A stretch of DNA of 64,000 nt from Haladaptatus pallidirubidus (GCF_020700235.1 NZ_CP085305.1:248001-312000); one strand, 5' to 3'; positions 36,881 through 47,942 are shown, numbered from the stretch's first letter. Made by a program: numbers and translations. The notes: generated by a model from the sequence alone, not told the origin.

Positions 36881-38245
36881 TTACTCGTATGGGTTTTCGA
36901 TGACGACAGTGTCCTCGCGCGCCGGGCCGACGCCAACGGCGTATATCTGCGTATCGAGTTCGTCCTGGATGTATTCTAGATAGCTACGGGCGTTCTCCGG
37001 TATCGCCTCGTATCCTTCCTCCGCGACTGCACTCCAGTCGACGTCCGGCCAGCCATCGAACTGCTTGTAATTGACCGCACAGCGTTCCCACCCCTTGGTC
37101 GTCGAAGGAACGGTTTTCATCTCGCTTTCGTCAAACTGGTAACTGTGGCCAACCTTTACTTCGCCGAGACCGGCCAGGACGTCGATGTGGCCTACGACGA
37201 TGCCCGAAAAGCCGTTAACACGAGTCGCGTGGCGAAGCATCGACATGTCGAGCCACCCAACGCGGCGTGGTCGGCCGGTAACCGTCCCGTATTCGCCACC
37301 CTCGTCGCGGATGTGCGTTGCGAGTTTCTCCTCTTCCTCACTGGTGTTCGCGCCGCCTTCATAGCCAGGCGTCTGTCCTTCCACACCAGCCAGTTCGGTC
37401 GGCATTCCACCGTTTCCGACACGCGTGGTGTATGCTTTTACTACGCCGATGACTTCGCCTTGACCGATGACGGACGGGCCGAGTCCGCTTCCGGTGCAGG
37501 CCGCACCCGCCGACGGATTCGAGGAGGTAACGTATGGGTACGTACCGTGGTCGATGTCAATGAGCGTCCCCTGTGCACCTTCGAACATCAATTCGTCACC
37601 CGCATCCATTCGCCGTGAGAGATAGGCACCGCAGTCGATAGTCATATCCTCTTCCGCGAGACGCTCGCCGTATTCGCGGTAGGTTTCGAAGAGGTAGTCT
37701 ACGTCGAACGCCTCGTCCGTTTCCGCTTCGAAGAAACCCTCAACGGTCGCTCGTTTCTTCGGAACAACGTATTCGAGTCGGTTACGAAGCGTCTCCGGCT
37801 CGAGCAAATCACCGATACGGATTCCGCACCGGGCGGCTTTATCCTCGTAGGTCGGACCGATTCCTCGCCCAGTCGTACCCACGGTGAGGTCGTCTTTGTC
37901 GTTCTCTTCGATTCCGTCGATGATGCGGTGGTATGGGAAGATTACGTGCGCGCGCTCGGCGACGCGAACGGACGGATTCAATCCGCGCTCTCGAAGGGCG
38001 TCAAGTTCGTCAAAAAGGGTCTCGGGATTGACAACGCAGCCATTGCCGATGACACATTCTTTCCCTCGGACGACACCCGACGGGAGGAGAGAGAGTTTAT
38101 ACTTTTCATCATCAAAAACGACGGTGTGGCCGGCGTTGTCGCCGCCCTGATACCGAACGACAACATCGGCGGGTTCGCCATAAAGGTCGACAGCGCCACC
38201 CTTGCCCTCGTCACCCAGTTGCGATCCGATGATAGTGACTGTCAT
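36881..38245 (-). CDS. purA: Adenylosuccinate synthetase
   Basis: 454 aa. Makes adenylosuccinate from IMP, aspartate and GTP in AMP synthesis; cytoplasmic. Marks are the N-terminal P-loop GSQLGDEGKGG, GDNAGHTVV with catalytic His, TTGRGIGPTYEDKAARCGIR, EGAQGTLIDIDHGTYPYVTSS and GRPRRVGWLDM. All key residues are present, so this is a working housekeeping gene amid decayed neighbours. The length includes the acidic insertions usual in haloarchaea. Start ATG 38245 is the only sensible one. Confidence 0.97.
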   Translation of the reverse strand: MTVTIIGSQLGDEGKGGAVDLYGEPADVVVRYQGGDNAGHTVVFDDEKYKLSLLPSGVVRGKECVIGNGCVVNPETLFDELDALRERGLNPSVRVAERAHVIFPYHRIIDGIEENDKDDLTVGTTGRGIGPTYEDKAARCGIRIGDLLEPETLRNRLEYVVPKKRATVEGFFEAETDEAFDVDYLFETYREYGERLAEEDMTIDCGAYLSRRMDAGDELMFEGAQGTLIDIDHGTYPYVTSSNPSAGAACTGSGLGPSVIGQGEVIGVVKAYTTRVGNGGMPTELAGVEGQTPGYEGGANTSEEEEKLATHIRDEGGEYGTVTGRPRRVGWLDMSMLRHATRVNGFSGIVVGHIDVLAGLGEVKVGHSYQFDESEMKTVPSTTKGWERCAVNYKQFDGWPDVDWSAVAEEGYEAIPENARSYLEYIQDELDTQIYAVGVGPAREDTVVIENPYE

Positions 38246-38617
38246 ATCAGGACTACGTCGGCGCCCGTCCTACAAATTGGTGACGATTTGGCTGCCAAAA
38301 ATCGGCGACCAGTACACGATTGTGATGGTCACGTGCTCCGATGAGCGCGATTTTACCCATCCGGACGGGTACGCTGCGCTTTGACGTCTGATTCACTAAC
38401 GTTACGAATGTAGGTTAGTCGATTTATATATGAAACCAGCAACGAGAAAAGCGATTCTCAACGATATGGGTTAGGAACTCGATTCGAAATGAAGATATTG
38501 AACCGCGGTCGGTTCGAAGAAATTTTTGAAACCGAAACCGCCGCCCTCGGGAGAGAATCGCACATTTGCTACGCTGGACGGGTTGGCGGTCACTCTCGTC
38601 GCCGCGCGTGCGTTTGG
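38246..38617. other. Intergenic region
   Basis: Upstream of purA and downstream of the next leftward gene. A TTTATATAT element at about 38424-38432 is TATA-like, but too far from purA to be its promoter. No gene supported. Confidence 0.4.
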
Positions 38618-39166
38618 TCACGGAAGCGATTCGGCGGATTCGAGGAGGTCTTCGTCTGTTCGCCACCGATACAGCCGTCCCTCGTTCTCGAAAAGGTCGA
38701 AGACGCCGTCTTGCATCCACCCGAACGGACGAACTTCGTCTTCATACTCGCGTTTGAGAACGTAACTCTTCGAGAAGTACTCGGTGGTACCGACGAGCAG
38801 TCCCTGTTCGACGAGGAAGTCGCTGGGATCTTTCTCGGCGACACCGACGAGGTAGGTGACGAGGTCGGCAATGAGACAGAACTTCTGGATGCTATTGTCC
38901 CATTCACCGCGGATGTCGACCATCCGGAACGCATAGGCGCCCTCACGACGGTTCAGTCGGTCAGTCACGAGGTTCAGTCGCCGGATTGGCTCTCGATCGT
39001 AGTTTCCGAGAACGAAGTACGAGCGGTCGTTTTCGTAAACGGGTGTGAGTTCGCCTAACGTCCGAATAATTTCTTCGTTGTCTGCCAGCGAGAGCGTATC
39101 CTGGTCAAGTTGTTCAGTCGCGCTCGTGAGAACCTCCTCCGGAACCGGCGACTCTTCGTCGGGCAT
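38618..39166 (-). CDS. Acidic haloarchaeal protein of unknown function, divergent from PadR
   Basis: 182 aa from ATG 39166 (MPDEESPVPEEVL); a longer frame to 39226 adds promoter-derived residues. Soluble, rich in Asp/Glu, with a central segment GEWDNSIQKFCLIADLVTYLVGVAEKDP in pieces and C-terminal GWMQDGVFDLFENEGRLYRWR. No domain recognised. It shares a 127-base divergent region, containing a perfect palindrome, with the padR gene, so it is probably the regulator's target. Confidence 0.7.
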   Translation of the reverse strand: MPDEESPVPEEVLTSATEQLDQDTLSLADNEEIIRTLGELTPVYENDRSYFVLGNYDREPIRRLNLVTDRLNRREGAYAFRMVDIRGEWDNSIQKFCLIADLVTYLVGVAEKDPSDFLVEQGLLVGTTEYFSKSYVLKREYEDEVRPFGWMQDGVFDLFENEGRLYRWRTDEDLLESAESLP

Positions 39167-39243
39167 ACTATACGCAGATAACGTGAGTAATATAGTGTTT
39201 ATGAAGTAAGTTACCGAGTCAATCACAGTAATTTACTCTGGAC

Positions 39244-39265
39244 TAGTTTACCTCAGGGTAAACTA
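39244..39265. promoter_or_regulatory. PadR operator candidate
   Basis: TAGTTTACC-TCAG-GGTAAACTA: perfect 9-bp arms with a 4-base spacer, 29 bases before the padR start and 78 before the divergent gene. Length and position fit a dimeric winged-helix repressor site that would control both promoters. Confidence 0.7.
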
Positions 39266-39293
39266 CTTGTCGCGTCGATGCGTAACTGGTAGT

Positions 39294-39707
39294 ATGAGTA
39301 CCGACTTGGGAACGGGTGGCAGCGCAGAAGCCCGCGAATTGGTGCATTTCGTAACTCAGCAGACGCGGTTTGCACTCGTCACCAACATCCTACAACATCC
39401 ACAGCAACTCCCATCGATGTACGAACTTGAGCAGCTCAACCCCAGTGTCAGCGACGCCACCGTCTACAAGCACATTCAGAAGCTGATCGACGCTGGCATC
39501 GTGAACGAGGTCGCGCTTTCGGACGACCGGCGTCGGCAAGGATACCCCTGGAAGTTCTACGGGCTGACCGACGAGGGCCGTGCGTTCCTCGAGGCACACA
39601 ATCTCCTCGAAGCCGAGGAGACCCTCCAACGCATCTACGAGACGATTTCTGACAAACCCGATAAGATGGTCAAGTACGAAAACGCTCCCCGACCCGATGA
39701 CAGGTAA
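39294..39707 (+). CDS. PadR-family transcriptional regulator
   Basis: 137 aa. Winged helix: TRFALVTNILQHPQQLPSMYELEQLNPSVSDATVYKHIQKLIDAGIV in pieces along residues 20-70, then the wing RRQGYPWKFYGLTDEGRAFLEAHNLLE. The C-terminal helix is short, as in the small PadR class. The start at 39294 follows the palindrome; the frame upstream is short and crosses the operator. Inferred effector: unknown. It probably represses itself and the divergent gene. Confidence 0.88.
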   Translation: MSTDLGTGGSAEARELVHFVTQQTRFALVTNILQHPQQLPSMYELEQLNPSVSDATVYKHIQKLIDAGIVNEVALSDDRRRQGYPWKFYGLTDEGRAFLEAHNLLEAEETLQRIYETISDKPDKMVKYENAPRPDDR

Positions 39708-39925
39708 TCAGACGCAGACCATACCGGTTCCACCATTGAACGGGGGAGAGGAGAAACCGAGCCAACAAAGAACGCACGCCAGCGAGCACAGTCTCGGAGG
39801 CAGCGTCGGCGGTGCAGTCCCGCCCAGCAAATCCTCAAGGCAGCGCTGTGATTCTGTTCTCATTCGCGTCGAAATCTGAACCAATGCTAATGATTAAGTA
39901 GCGTATAATAGACTTCGACACATCT

Positions 39926-42020
39926 ATGTCAGGGAGTGGCAGCGCCATCGACGATATCGTCCGGGCACTGACGCTGAAAGAAAAGCTTCGACTCGTCCAC
40001 GGTGCCGTCGACCCAGAAAAGACGACGACGGGATACATTCCCGGTGTCGAACGGCTCGGCGTGCCGGAATTTAAACTCGCGGACGGGCCGCTTGGGGTGC
40101 GTGTCCCGGGACGACCATCGACCACGTTTCCCGCACCGATCGCCCTCGCGGCGACGTTCGACACCGCCCTCGCGCGTGGGCAGGGTGTTGCACTCGGACG
40201 CGAGGCCAAAGCTCACGGGCAACACGCACTCCTCGGTCCGGGGCTTAACGTTATCAGGACGCCCCACTGCGGTCGGAATTTCGAATATTTTCCGAAGACC
40301 CGCTGGTCTCCGGAGCGTTCGCCGCTGCGGTGGTCGAGGGTTTGCACTCCGAAAACGTGATTGCGACGCCGAAACATTACGTAGCGAACAACCAGGAAAC
40401 CAACCGCGCAATCGTCAGCGCGGAGGTGAGCACGCGTGCACTCCGCGAACTGTACCTCCCAGGGTTCCGAGTCGCTGTTGACGCAGGGACCGGGTCTGTG
40501 ATGACCTCGTACAACCGCGTCAATGGCACCCACATGAGCGAACATCATCACCTTCTCACCGAGATTTTAAAGGACGAATGGGGATTCGACGGATACGTCG
40601 TCTCCGACTGGTTCGGAACCGAAAACACTGTCGAGGCCGCTGTTGGCGGCCTCGACCTCGAAATGCCGGGAATTTCTCAGGAGGAACTTCGGTCGGCGTT
40701 CGGCATCGAGGACTCGCTCGATTTCGAAGACCACGACGGTATGCCCGACGCTACAAAGACGGGACTGTTCGCCGAACCGCTCGGCGAGGCGATCGAGCGC
40801 AGCGACGTGCCCAAGAAGCGCCTCGATAATATGGTCGCGCGTATCCTCACCCAGATGAACCGCATCGGTCTGTTCGACGACGACTCCAGGGACGGTGAAC
40901 TCGACGCACCTGAACACCGCACTCTCGCCGACTCTATCGCCTGCCGGGGTTCGGTTCTCCATGCGAACGACGGAACGCTTCCCCTCGATACGAACACCGA
41001 CGTGGCGGTTCTCGGCTCAAGTGCGACAACGGCAATGCTGGGCGGTGGGGGCTCCTCCGAGATAACCCCGTTCGAGCAGACCGCAACTGCCGACGGTATC
41101 CGTGACCGGGCGGACGGTGCCGTGAGCGTCGAGAAAAGCATCCTCGAGATCGAGGAATTCTCGTTCTTCGACGTCTCGAACGAGAGCGATGATCGCATAG
41201 ACGACGCCGATGAGACCGACCTCGAAGCTGCGACAAAAGCGGCCGCGAACGCTGACGCTGCGGTGGTCGTCGTGCGCGACAGCGTGTCCGAGGCGATCGA
41301 CCGGAAGAGCCTCCGCCTTCCTGGCGACCAGGACGAACTCGTGGAAAGGGTAGCCGCGGTGAACGACTGCACGGTCGTCGTCCAGTCCAGCGGGCCCATT
41401 GACCTCACGTGGCGCGACGATGTCGCAGCTATCCTTGAGACCTGGTATCCCGGCCAAGCCGACGGCGGCGCGGTTGCTGCGATGCTATATGGCGACGCCG
41501 ACACTGCAGGCCGTCTTCCTGTCACGTTCGCGCCCGAAAACGACTTTCCGACGGCGGAGGAGCGAACGTTTCCTGGCGGCGGTGACGTCGTCCACTACGA
41601 CGAAGGAATCTTCGTCGGTTATCGCCATTTCGACGCCGTAAACCTCGAACCAACCTACACCCCTTCGGTCACGGCCTCTCCTATGCCGACTTCGAATATC
41701 GCGATGCCAGAATGATCGACGACGAGACGGTGCGCGTCGCCGTCGAAAACGTCACCGACCGCTACGGTCGCGAAATCATTCAGGCCTACGTCTCGCCGCC
41801 GGAAATCGACGGAATCAGCCGACCCGTGCAGGAACTCGGCGGTTTCGCCACCGTCGAGATTCCCGCCGGCGAAACGAATACGGTCGACGTCTCGCTCGAC
41901 GATTTAGCGTTCCGCCGCTACGACGAGGACGAGGGGTGGGTCGTCGATGCCGGCCAGTACAACGTCGGGGTTGGTCGGTCGTCCCACGACATCCGGTTCG
42001 AAGTCGTCACGACGCGGTGA
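39926..42020 (+). pseudogene. GH3 glycoside hydrolase with two single-base frameshifts
   Basis: Three frames join into one GH3 enzyme of about 700 aa. 39926-40290: LKEKLRLVHGA, LKLADGPLGVR-like FKLADGPLGVR, GPGLNVIRTPHCGRNFEYF. 40290-41665: ATPKHYVANNQE, SVMTSYNRVNG, GYVVSDWFGT with the nucleophile Asp, the C-terminal alpha/beta sandwich and LEPTY. 41665-42020: FGHGLSYADFEY and the fibronectin-III-like end. Shifts lie in a T run at about 40291 and a C run at about 41660. No signal peptide. GH3 includes beta-glucosidases and NagZ; the NagZ His-Asp loop is not seen, so a beta-glucosidase is equally possible. Confidence 0.85.
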
Positions 42021-42354
42021 TGTGCCCGCCGCTGGACGGCGTGTTACTCGGATTTTTTCGCGTCGTCATCTCCTCGAAAACGGCTATTCGGGTAGTACGT
42101 TCGATGGCGACAGTCATCTGGTTCAAGACATGAGTTCAGTAGTGAACACAATTATGTTCATCAACCACATTCATTCATGAATGATTATTTCATCAACCAC
42201 GTATTGTAGCCGTCGTTTAAAACTATGAGCTCAACACTACTCATCACGACCTCTACCACCTTTCCTACATGTAAAGAACTGCGAAGAGTTCATCCAGTCC
42301 GTGAAACGCGACGAACGGTTCGACGGTGGAGGTATCCCCGATCAAGCGCCTCGG
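42021..42354. other. Gene-free region with a cluster of palindromes
   Basis: Between the 3' ends of the GH3 remnant and the LLM gene. It holds an inverted repeat (42143-42160), a 14-bp palindrome TCATTCATGAATGA (42171-42184) and a direct repeat TTCATCAACCAC at 42157-42168 and 42189-42200. No gene supported. Confidence 0.5.
42143..42160. promoter_or_regulatory. Inverted repeat TGAACA-N6-TGTTCA
   Basis: TGAACA-CAATTA-TGTTCA: perfect 6-bp arms. Same half-sites as the palindromes at 35290 and 13620. Because both flanking genes end here, it may be an operator orphaned when a gene was lost. Confidence 0.45.
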
Positions 42355-43383
<1,029 letters not shown>

Positions 43384-43462
43384 ATCCGATGGCAGGGGCT
43401 ATGACGGTTAACGTTTGGGCTACCAGCAGGAAGAGTTCCTTGGGAATTAACCTCAGGGCCGT

Positions 43463-44242
43463 TCACCGCACGGAGTAGCCTCCGTCGAGAACGACCGTTT
43501 CCCCGGTCATGTACGCGGAGGCGTCGCTCGCGAGGTACACCGCCGTCGGACCGAGCATCTCCGGCGACGCCATCCTATCCTGTAACATCTCGCGTTCCCA
43601 GGTTTCGACGGCGTTCTCGGCAACCTGTGCACCCTGATCCGCGTTGTCGGTTGCGACGTATCCGGGTGCGAGGTTGTTCACTCGGATACCGAACTCAGCC
43701 CATTCCGAAGCGAGTTGGTTCTTGAACCCCTCCAGTCCCGCCTTCGAGGCATTGTAGGCCACCTGCCGCTGGGGGTGATTGGCGAGAAACGCAGACATGG
43801 AAGAGACGTTCACGATGACGCCGCCGTCGTTCGAAATCATTTCGCGCCCGGCAGCGCGCGAGCAGAGGAACGCGCCCGTCAGGTTCGTTTCGATGACTGC
43901 GTACCACTCCTCGAGCGTCATCGTCTCCATGGCTTCGTGGACGACGATACCGGCGTTGTTCACGAGCACATCGACCCCGCCGAAACGCTCGACTGTTTGC
44001 TCGACCATTGCCGTCGTCGCATCCTCGTCAGTCACGTCGCATTCGACGGCGAACGTTCCGACCCCAGTCGCGCTCGCGATTTCATCTGCCGTCGCCTCCC
44101 CCGACTCCGGGTTACGGTTTGCGATGACGATGTCGGCACCCGCCTCCGCAAGGGCGTTCGCAATAGCGCGCCCGATTCCGCGGTTTCCACCGGTGACGAC
44201 TGCCGTCCGATCGTCAAGTTTGAACGCATTCAGAACGGTCAT
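43463..44242 (-). CDS. SDR-family oxidoreductase
   Basis: 259 aa, classical short-chain dehydrogenase. Cofactor motif VVTGGNRGIGRAIA, NNAG at VLVNNAGIV, catalytic Ser in VIVNVSSMSAF, YNASKAG with Tyr and Lys, and C-terminal MTGETVVLDGGYSVR. It resembles gluconate or glucose 5-dehydrogenases. It probably shares a transcript with the LLM gene. Confidence 0.93.
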   Translation of the reverse strand: MTVLNAFKLDDRTAVVTGGNRGIGRAIANALAEAGADIVIANRNPESGEATADEIASATGVGTFAVECDVTDEDATTAMVEQTVERFGGVDVLVNNAGIVVHEAMETMTLEEWYAVIETNLTGAFLCSRAAGREMISNDGGVIVNVSSMSAFLANHPQRQVAYNASKAGLEGFKNQLASEWAEFGIRVNNLAPGYVATDNADQGAQVAENAVETWEREMLQDRMASPEMLGPTAVYLASDASAYMTGETVVLDGGYSVR

Positions 44243-44536
44243 GAGAGTACTACCGAGCGACGCTCACAAAACCGTTTATCTCTCTCGTTCGTTAATCGAG
44301 GGTTCGGTTCGGTGGTGCGACGGAGTCTGGCGACGAACTGCGATGGTACGCGTCAGTTTCCACCATCGATGAACGGTTCGTTGTCGAAATCGGCACGCTG
44401 TACCCTCGACGGGTAGTCAGTCGAAGCTGCACACCACCGCGCGTGAACGCCGGAACGATTACACCACTAACGACGATACCGGAACGATTGACCGGACTCG
44501 GTATTCTTAGTTCGTAGAGATCCCCACATTCATCAA

Positions 44537-45724
44537 ATGAGTGCAGAGTCACGGTCGGTGTCCGCCCCGCAGAGTTGGCGGTTGGTGGCAACGGTCACGG
44601 GATGGCAGACGGCGGCGAGCCTCTGTTACTACACGGTCTTCGCTGCCACCGGATTCATCCGCGACGCGTTCTCCCTCTCCGAATCGCTCGTCGGCGTCTT
44701 TCTCACGGCGACCCTGTTGGGATATACGCTCATGCTGTTTCCGAGCGGGGCGGCCGTCGACGGCTTCGGCGAAAAACGCACGATGACCGTCGGACTCCTC
44801 GCGCTCGCCGTCGCGGCCGTGGCCGTGTCGCTCGCTCCTTCGTACGGTCTCCTTCTCGGTGCCGGGGGGCTGTTAGGCGTCGCCTACTCAACGGCGATGC
44901 CGGGTTCGAATCGCGCCATCGTCGCCAGCTCGCCAGACGGCCGCCAGGGCCTCGCGATGGGACTGAAGCAGGTCGGTGTCACCGCGGGCAGTGGTGCGGC
45001 TTCGCTCGTAGTTACGGGCGTCGCCACCGTCGCCGCTTGGCAGCTCGGGTTTTGGGTTATCGCGGCGCTCGCGGGGGGGTATGCGCTCGGGTTCGTCGCC
45101 CTCTACGATGGCTCGGGCGGCAGCGGCGAGTTTTCGCTACCGAACCTCTCCCGGTTGCGGACGAACCGAGCGTATCTCCTACTCGTTACGGCCGGTCTGT
45201 TCGTCGGCGCGTCCATCTTTTCGATGCTCGGGTACACCGTCCTCTACGTGGACGACGCCGTGAATGCGAGCACCGCCGCTGGCGGTATCGTACTCGCAGT
45301 GACGCAGATAACGGGGAGCGTCGGGCGTATCGGTGCCGGAAATCTCGCGGACAGACTGGGCGGCGCGAAGGGTGCGGCGACCGTTGCGCTCGGACAGATA
45401 CTGGTCGCAATCGTCCTCTTCGCCGTTCTCGCCGTCGGTGAGTGGACGCTCCCGGTCGCCATTGTGCTCTTCGCCGGACTCGGAATCTCGATTCACGGGT
45501 CGACCGGTGTCTTCTACGCGTGTCTCACGGAGCTCGTCGATGCCGACGACATCGGCGGAGCGACAGCCGGTGGGCAGACCGCAATTAACGCCGGCGGACT
45601 GGTCGCACCACCACTGTTCGGCCTGCTCATCGAAACGAGCGGCTACGGGTTCGGCTGGGGGTTGCTCGCCGCCACGACGTTCGCCGCGGCCGTGTTGCTC
45701 GTGGGGGTTCGACGACACGCCTAA
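44537..45724 (+). CDS. MFS transporter
   Basis: 395 aa, 12 predicted helices. Features: FIRDAFSLSESLVGVFLTATLLGYTLMLFPSGAAVDGFGEKRTMTVG holds the loop 2-3 motif, and AIVASSPDGRQGLAMGLKQVGVTAGSGAASLVV the motif of oxalate/formate-like MFS members. Substrate unknown, perhaps an organic acid. It converges on the AGE gene. Confidence 0.9.
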   Translation: MSAESRSVSAPQSWRLVATVTGWQTAASLCYYTVFAATGFIRDAFSLSESLVGVFLTATLLGYTLMLFPSGAAVDGFGEKRTMTVGLLALAVAAVAVSLAPSYGLLLGAGGLLGVAYSTAMPGSNRAIVASSPDGRQGLAMGLKQVGVTAGSGAASLVVTGVATVAAWQLGFWVIAALAGGYALGFVALYDGSGGSGEFSLPNLSRLRTNRAYLLLVTAGLFVGASIFSMLGYTVLYVDDAVNASTAAGGIVLAVTQITGSVGRIGAGNLADRLGGAKGAATVALGQILVAIVLFAVLAVGEWTLPVAIVLFAGLGISIHGSTGVFYACLTELVDADDIGGATAGGQTAINAGGLVAPPLFGLLIETSGYGFGWGLLAATTFAAAVLLVGVRRHA

Positions 45725-45768
45725 CGTCCACGACTGGAACCTGAAGGAGACCGAGAACGGCGTCTTCG

Positions 45769-46950
45769 CTATCGGAAGACACGCAACGCGACGAACGAAT
45801 TGGTGAGCGGGTGGTAGCCTGGTTCCACTTCGACGCCGCGGTTTGGATCATCGCGTTCGTGCGTTCGGGTGAGTCGTTCGTACCAGTTTCCGAACGACGG
45901 ATTGATGAAGTATTGTTCGGCGTACTCCCAGAGTCGATCGTACCAATCGAGGTACCGCTCGTCCGTTCGCCCCAGCAACGCTGCGGCACCGATGGCTTCG
46001 GTGACCGCCCACCCGTACTTATCGGCGATGATAGGTTGGCCGTCACCGTCAACGGTGTAGTAAAAGCCGCCGCTTTCGTCGTCCCACCCGTCCTCGATTG
46101 CGATGTCGAAGAGGTTCTTCGCGGTCGGTAGCAGCCACGGTTCGGAGCGGTGCGTCGCGAGAATCGAGAGGAGCTTCGCCCACTCCGCGTGGTGTCCCGG
46201 TTGGTATCCCCACGGACGGAACTGGTGTCGCGGGTCGTCTTCGTTGTACGCCATGTCGATGTTCCAGTCTCGGTCGTAATGTTCCCAGATTTTGCCGTCG
46301 GTTTCGGTCGCGAGGCGCTCGATGAGCGCCTCGGCGATGGTGTACGCACGCTTTAAATAACGGTCCTCGTCGGTCGCCTCGTACGCTGCGAGCAGCGCCT
46401 CACAGGTGTGCATGTTCGCGTTCTGGCCACGATACGGTGCGACGGTGTCCCATCGTCCGTCCGCCCGGTCGGCACACAGGCCGTGTTCCGACTCCCAAAA
46501 CCGGTCGTCGATAACGCCGTAGGCGCGTGCCAGTTCGTCTTCCGCCCCCGGAACGTCCGCTTCGACGGCCCGGGCACTTGCGAGGAGAACGAACGCGTGG
46601 CCGTAGCAGAACCGAGTTGCGTCCGCAGTATTCCGTCCGTCGAGAATCCAGTCGTACCCGTCGTTCCCGTCGTCCCAGTGGTGGTTCGAGAGAAAGTGAA
46701 GTCCGTGTTCCGCCGCCGTCTCGCACCACACCGGGCCGTCGATGAGAGCGCCGACGCTGAAGTTGTGAACCGCCCGCGCGGTCGCGACGAGGTGTTTCGT
46801 CCGCCCGTCGTAGACGAACCCCTCCCGTTCGTCGAGTTGGGCGATATAACCGCCATACCGAGTGTCGATACAGTCGGGATAGTAGAAGTTCAGCACGCGG
46901 TGCATCTGCTGTTGGAGTACCCACGGATTTCGATAGTTCGGTGATGTCAT
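45769..46950 (-). CDS. AGE-family epimerase/isomerase
   Basis: 393 aa (alpha/alpha)6 barrel. Characteristic segments: RTKHLVATARAVHNFSVGAL near residue 65, GYDWILDG, CYGHAFVLLASARAVEAD, HTCEALLAAYEATDEDRYLKRA, and GYQPGHHAEWAKLLSIL with paired His. The family covers N-acylglucosamine 2-epimerase, cellobiose 2-epimerase and mannose isomerase; ManNAc/GlcNAc interconversion would fit the amino-sugar theme, but the sequence does not settle it. No signal peptide. Confidence 0.9.
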   Translation of the reverse strand: MTSPNYRNPWVLQQQMHRVLNFYYPDCIDTRYGGYIAQLDEREGFVYDGRTKHLVATARAVHNFSVGALIDGPVWCETAAEHGLHFLSNHHWDDGNDGYDWILDGRNTADATRFCYGHAFVLLASARAVEADVPGAEDELARAYGVIDDRFWESEHGLCADRADGRWDTVAPYRGQNANMHTCEALLAAYEATDEDRYLKRAYTIAEALIERLATETDGKIWEHYDRDWNIDMAYNEDDPRHQFRPWGYQPGHHAEWAKLLSILATHRSEPWLLPTAKNLFDIAIEDGWDDESGGFYYTVDGDGQPIIADKYGWAVTEAIGAAALLGRTDERYLDWYDRLWEYAEQYFINPSFGNWYERLTRTHERDDPNRGVEVEPGYHPLTNSFVALRVFR

Positions 46951-47019
46951 CTGTTTCGGGATGTGAATAATACGGTGTTCGAGATGAGTAGTTTGGGTTG
47001 TCGAGCGAAGTCCCGTCCG

Positions 47020-47933
47020 TCAGCGCGAACTGAAGTGTGCGGCTAGATGTTCCGCCCACCGTTCGTTCGCGTCCCGCGTCCGACCCGCGATGTGAGGCGT
47101 ATGGACGACGTTGTCACGGTCGGGTAGCGGATCATCGAGTGAGAGCGGTTCCTCGTCCCATACGTCCGCGGCGAGGACGAGTTCGTCGGCGAGCACCTGG
47201 TCGCGAACTGCATCCATATCACAGATACCGGCACGAGCAATCAACACGAGGAGAGATCCAGTCGGAAGCGCGTTGATGTGATCCGCGGTTATCACGCCCG
47301 CCGTCGCGTCGGTGAGCGGAATCGTTGGGGCGAAGATTTCTGCATCGCGAATGAGGTCGTCGAGGACGTGGACGCGGCGCGCGTCGGTGCTGTGGAAACA
47401 CGGTTCGTCCGCGAACGGGTCGTATGCGGCCACGTCGGCACCCAGATGGTCGGCGGTGGATGCGTAGCGACTGCCGATGTTACCGATACCGGCGACGCGG
47501 ACGTTTTTCCTCACGATGGTTCCGCTCACGAAGTTCGGGTCGTCGGCTAACTGGTGGCCACGCGCGCCGGGTACTTCGTTGGACAACAAATCGACGTCCC
47601 ACGGGTCGTGCGTCCGTTCATCGCCTCGTACTTTTGCGGGATCCGCCTGAGTGCGTCGATGGTGAGTCCGATGCCGAACTCGGCGACGGATTCGCTCCAG
47701 AACCCCTCCTCGGTGTGGTCGTGTACTGTCACGCCCCGGTCGGTTAAGTGGGCCGCGAGCGCTTCGTCGGTACTGTACATCGAGGTGGTCATCACGAACG
47801 CCTCTTCGAGGTTCGTGAACTCGTCGAGGCAGGATTCGGAGGCGCGCACGCCAAGCGAGACGAGTTGTTCGACCGTGCGGCGTTCCGGCGGCGGGAGCGC
47901 CCCGGTTCCTCGCCCCGTTCGGACGTGATTCGC
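47020..47933 (-). pseudogene. D-2-hydroxyacid dehydrogenase, frameshifted and 5'-truncated
   Basis: N-terminal half at 47933-47620: ESCLDEFTNLEEAFVMTTSMYSTDEALAAHL and FWSESVAEFGIGLTIDALRRIPQKYEAM. Then one frameshift near 47618, and 47615-47020 continues DERTHDPWDVDLLSNEVPGARGH, the NAD motif VAGIGNIGSRYAS, and VVHTPHIAGRTRDANERWAEHL. The residues usual before ESCLDEF are partly absent, and the neighbouring glucosidase remnant on the other strand begins a few bases away. A catalytic His lies in TPHIAG, but the break makes the gene inactive unless it is a sequencing error. Confidence 0.85.
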
Positions 47934-47942
47934 TCATTGTCG

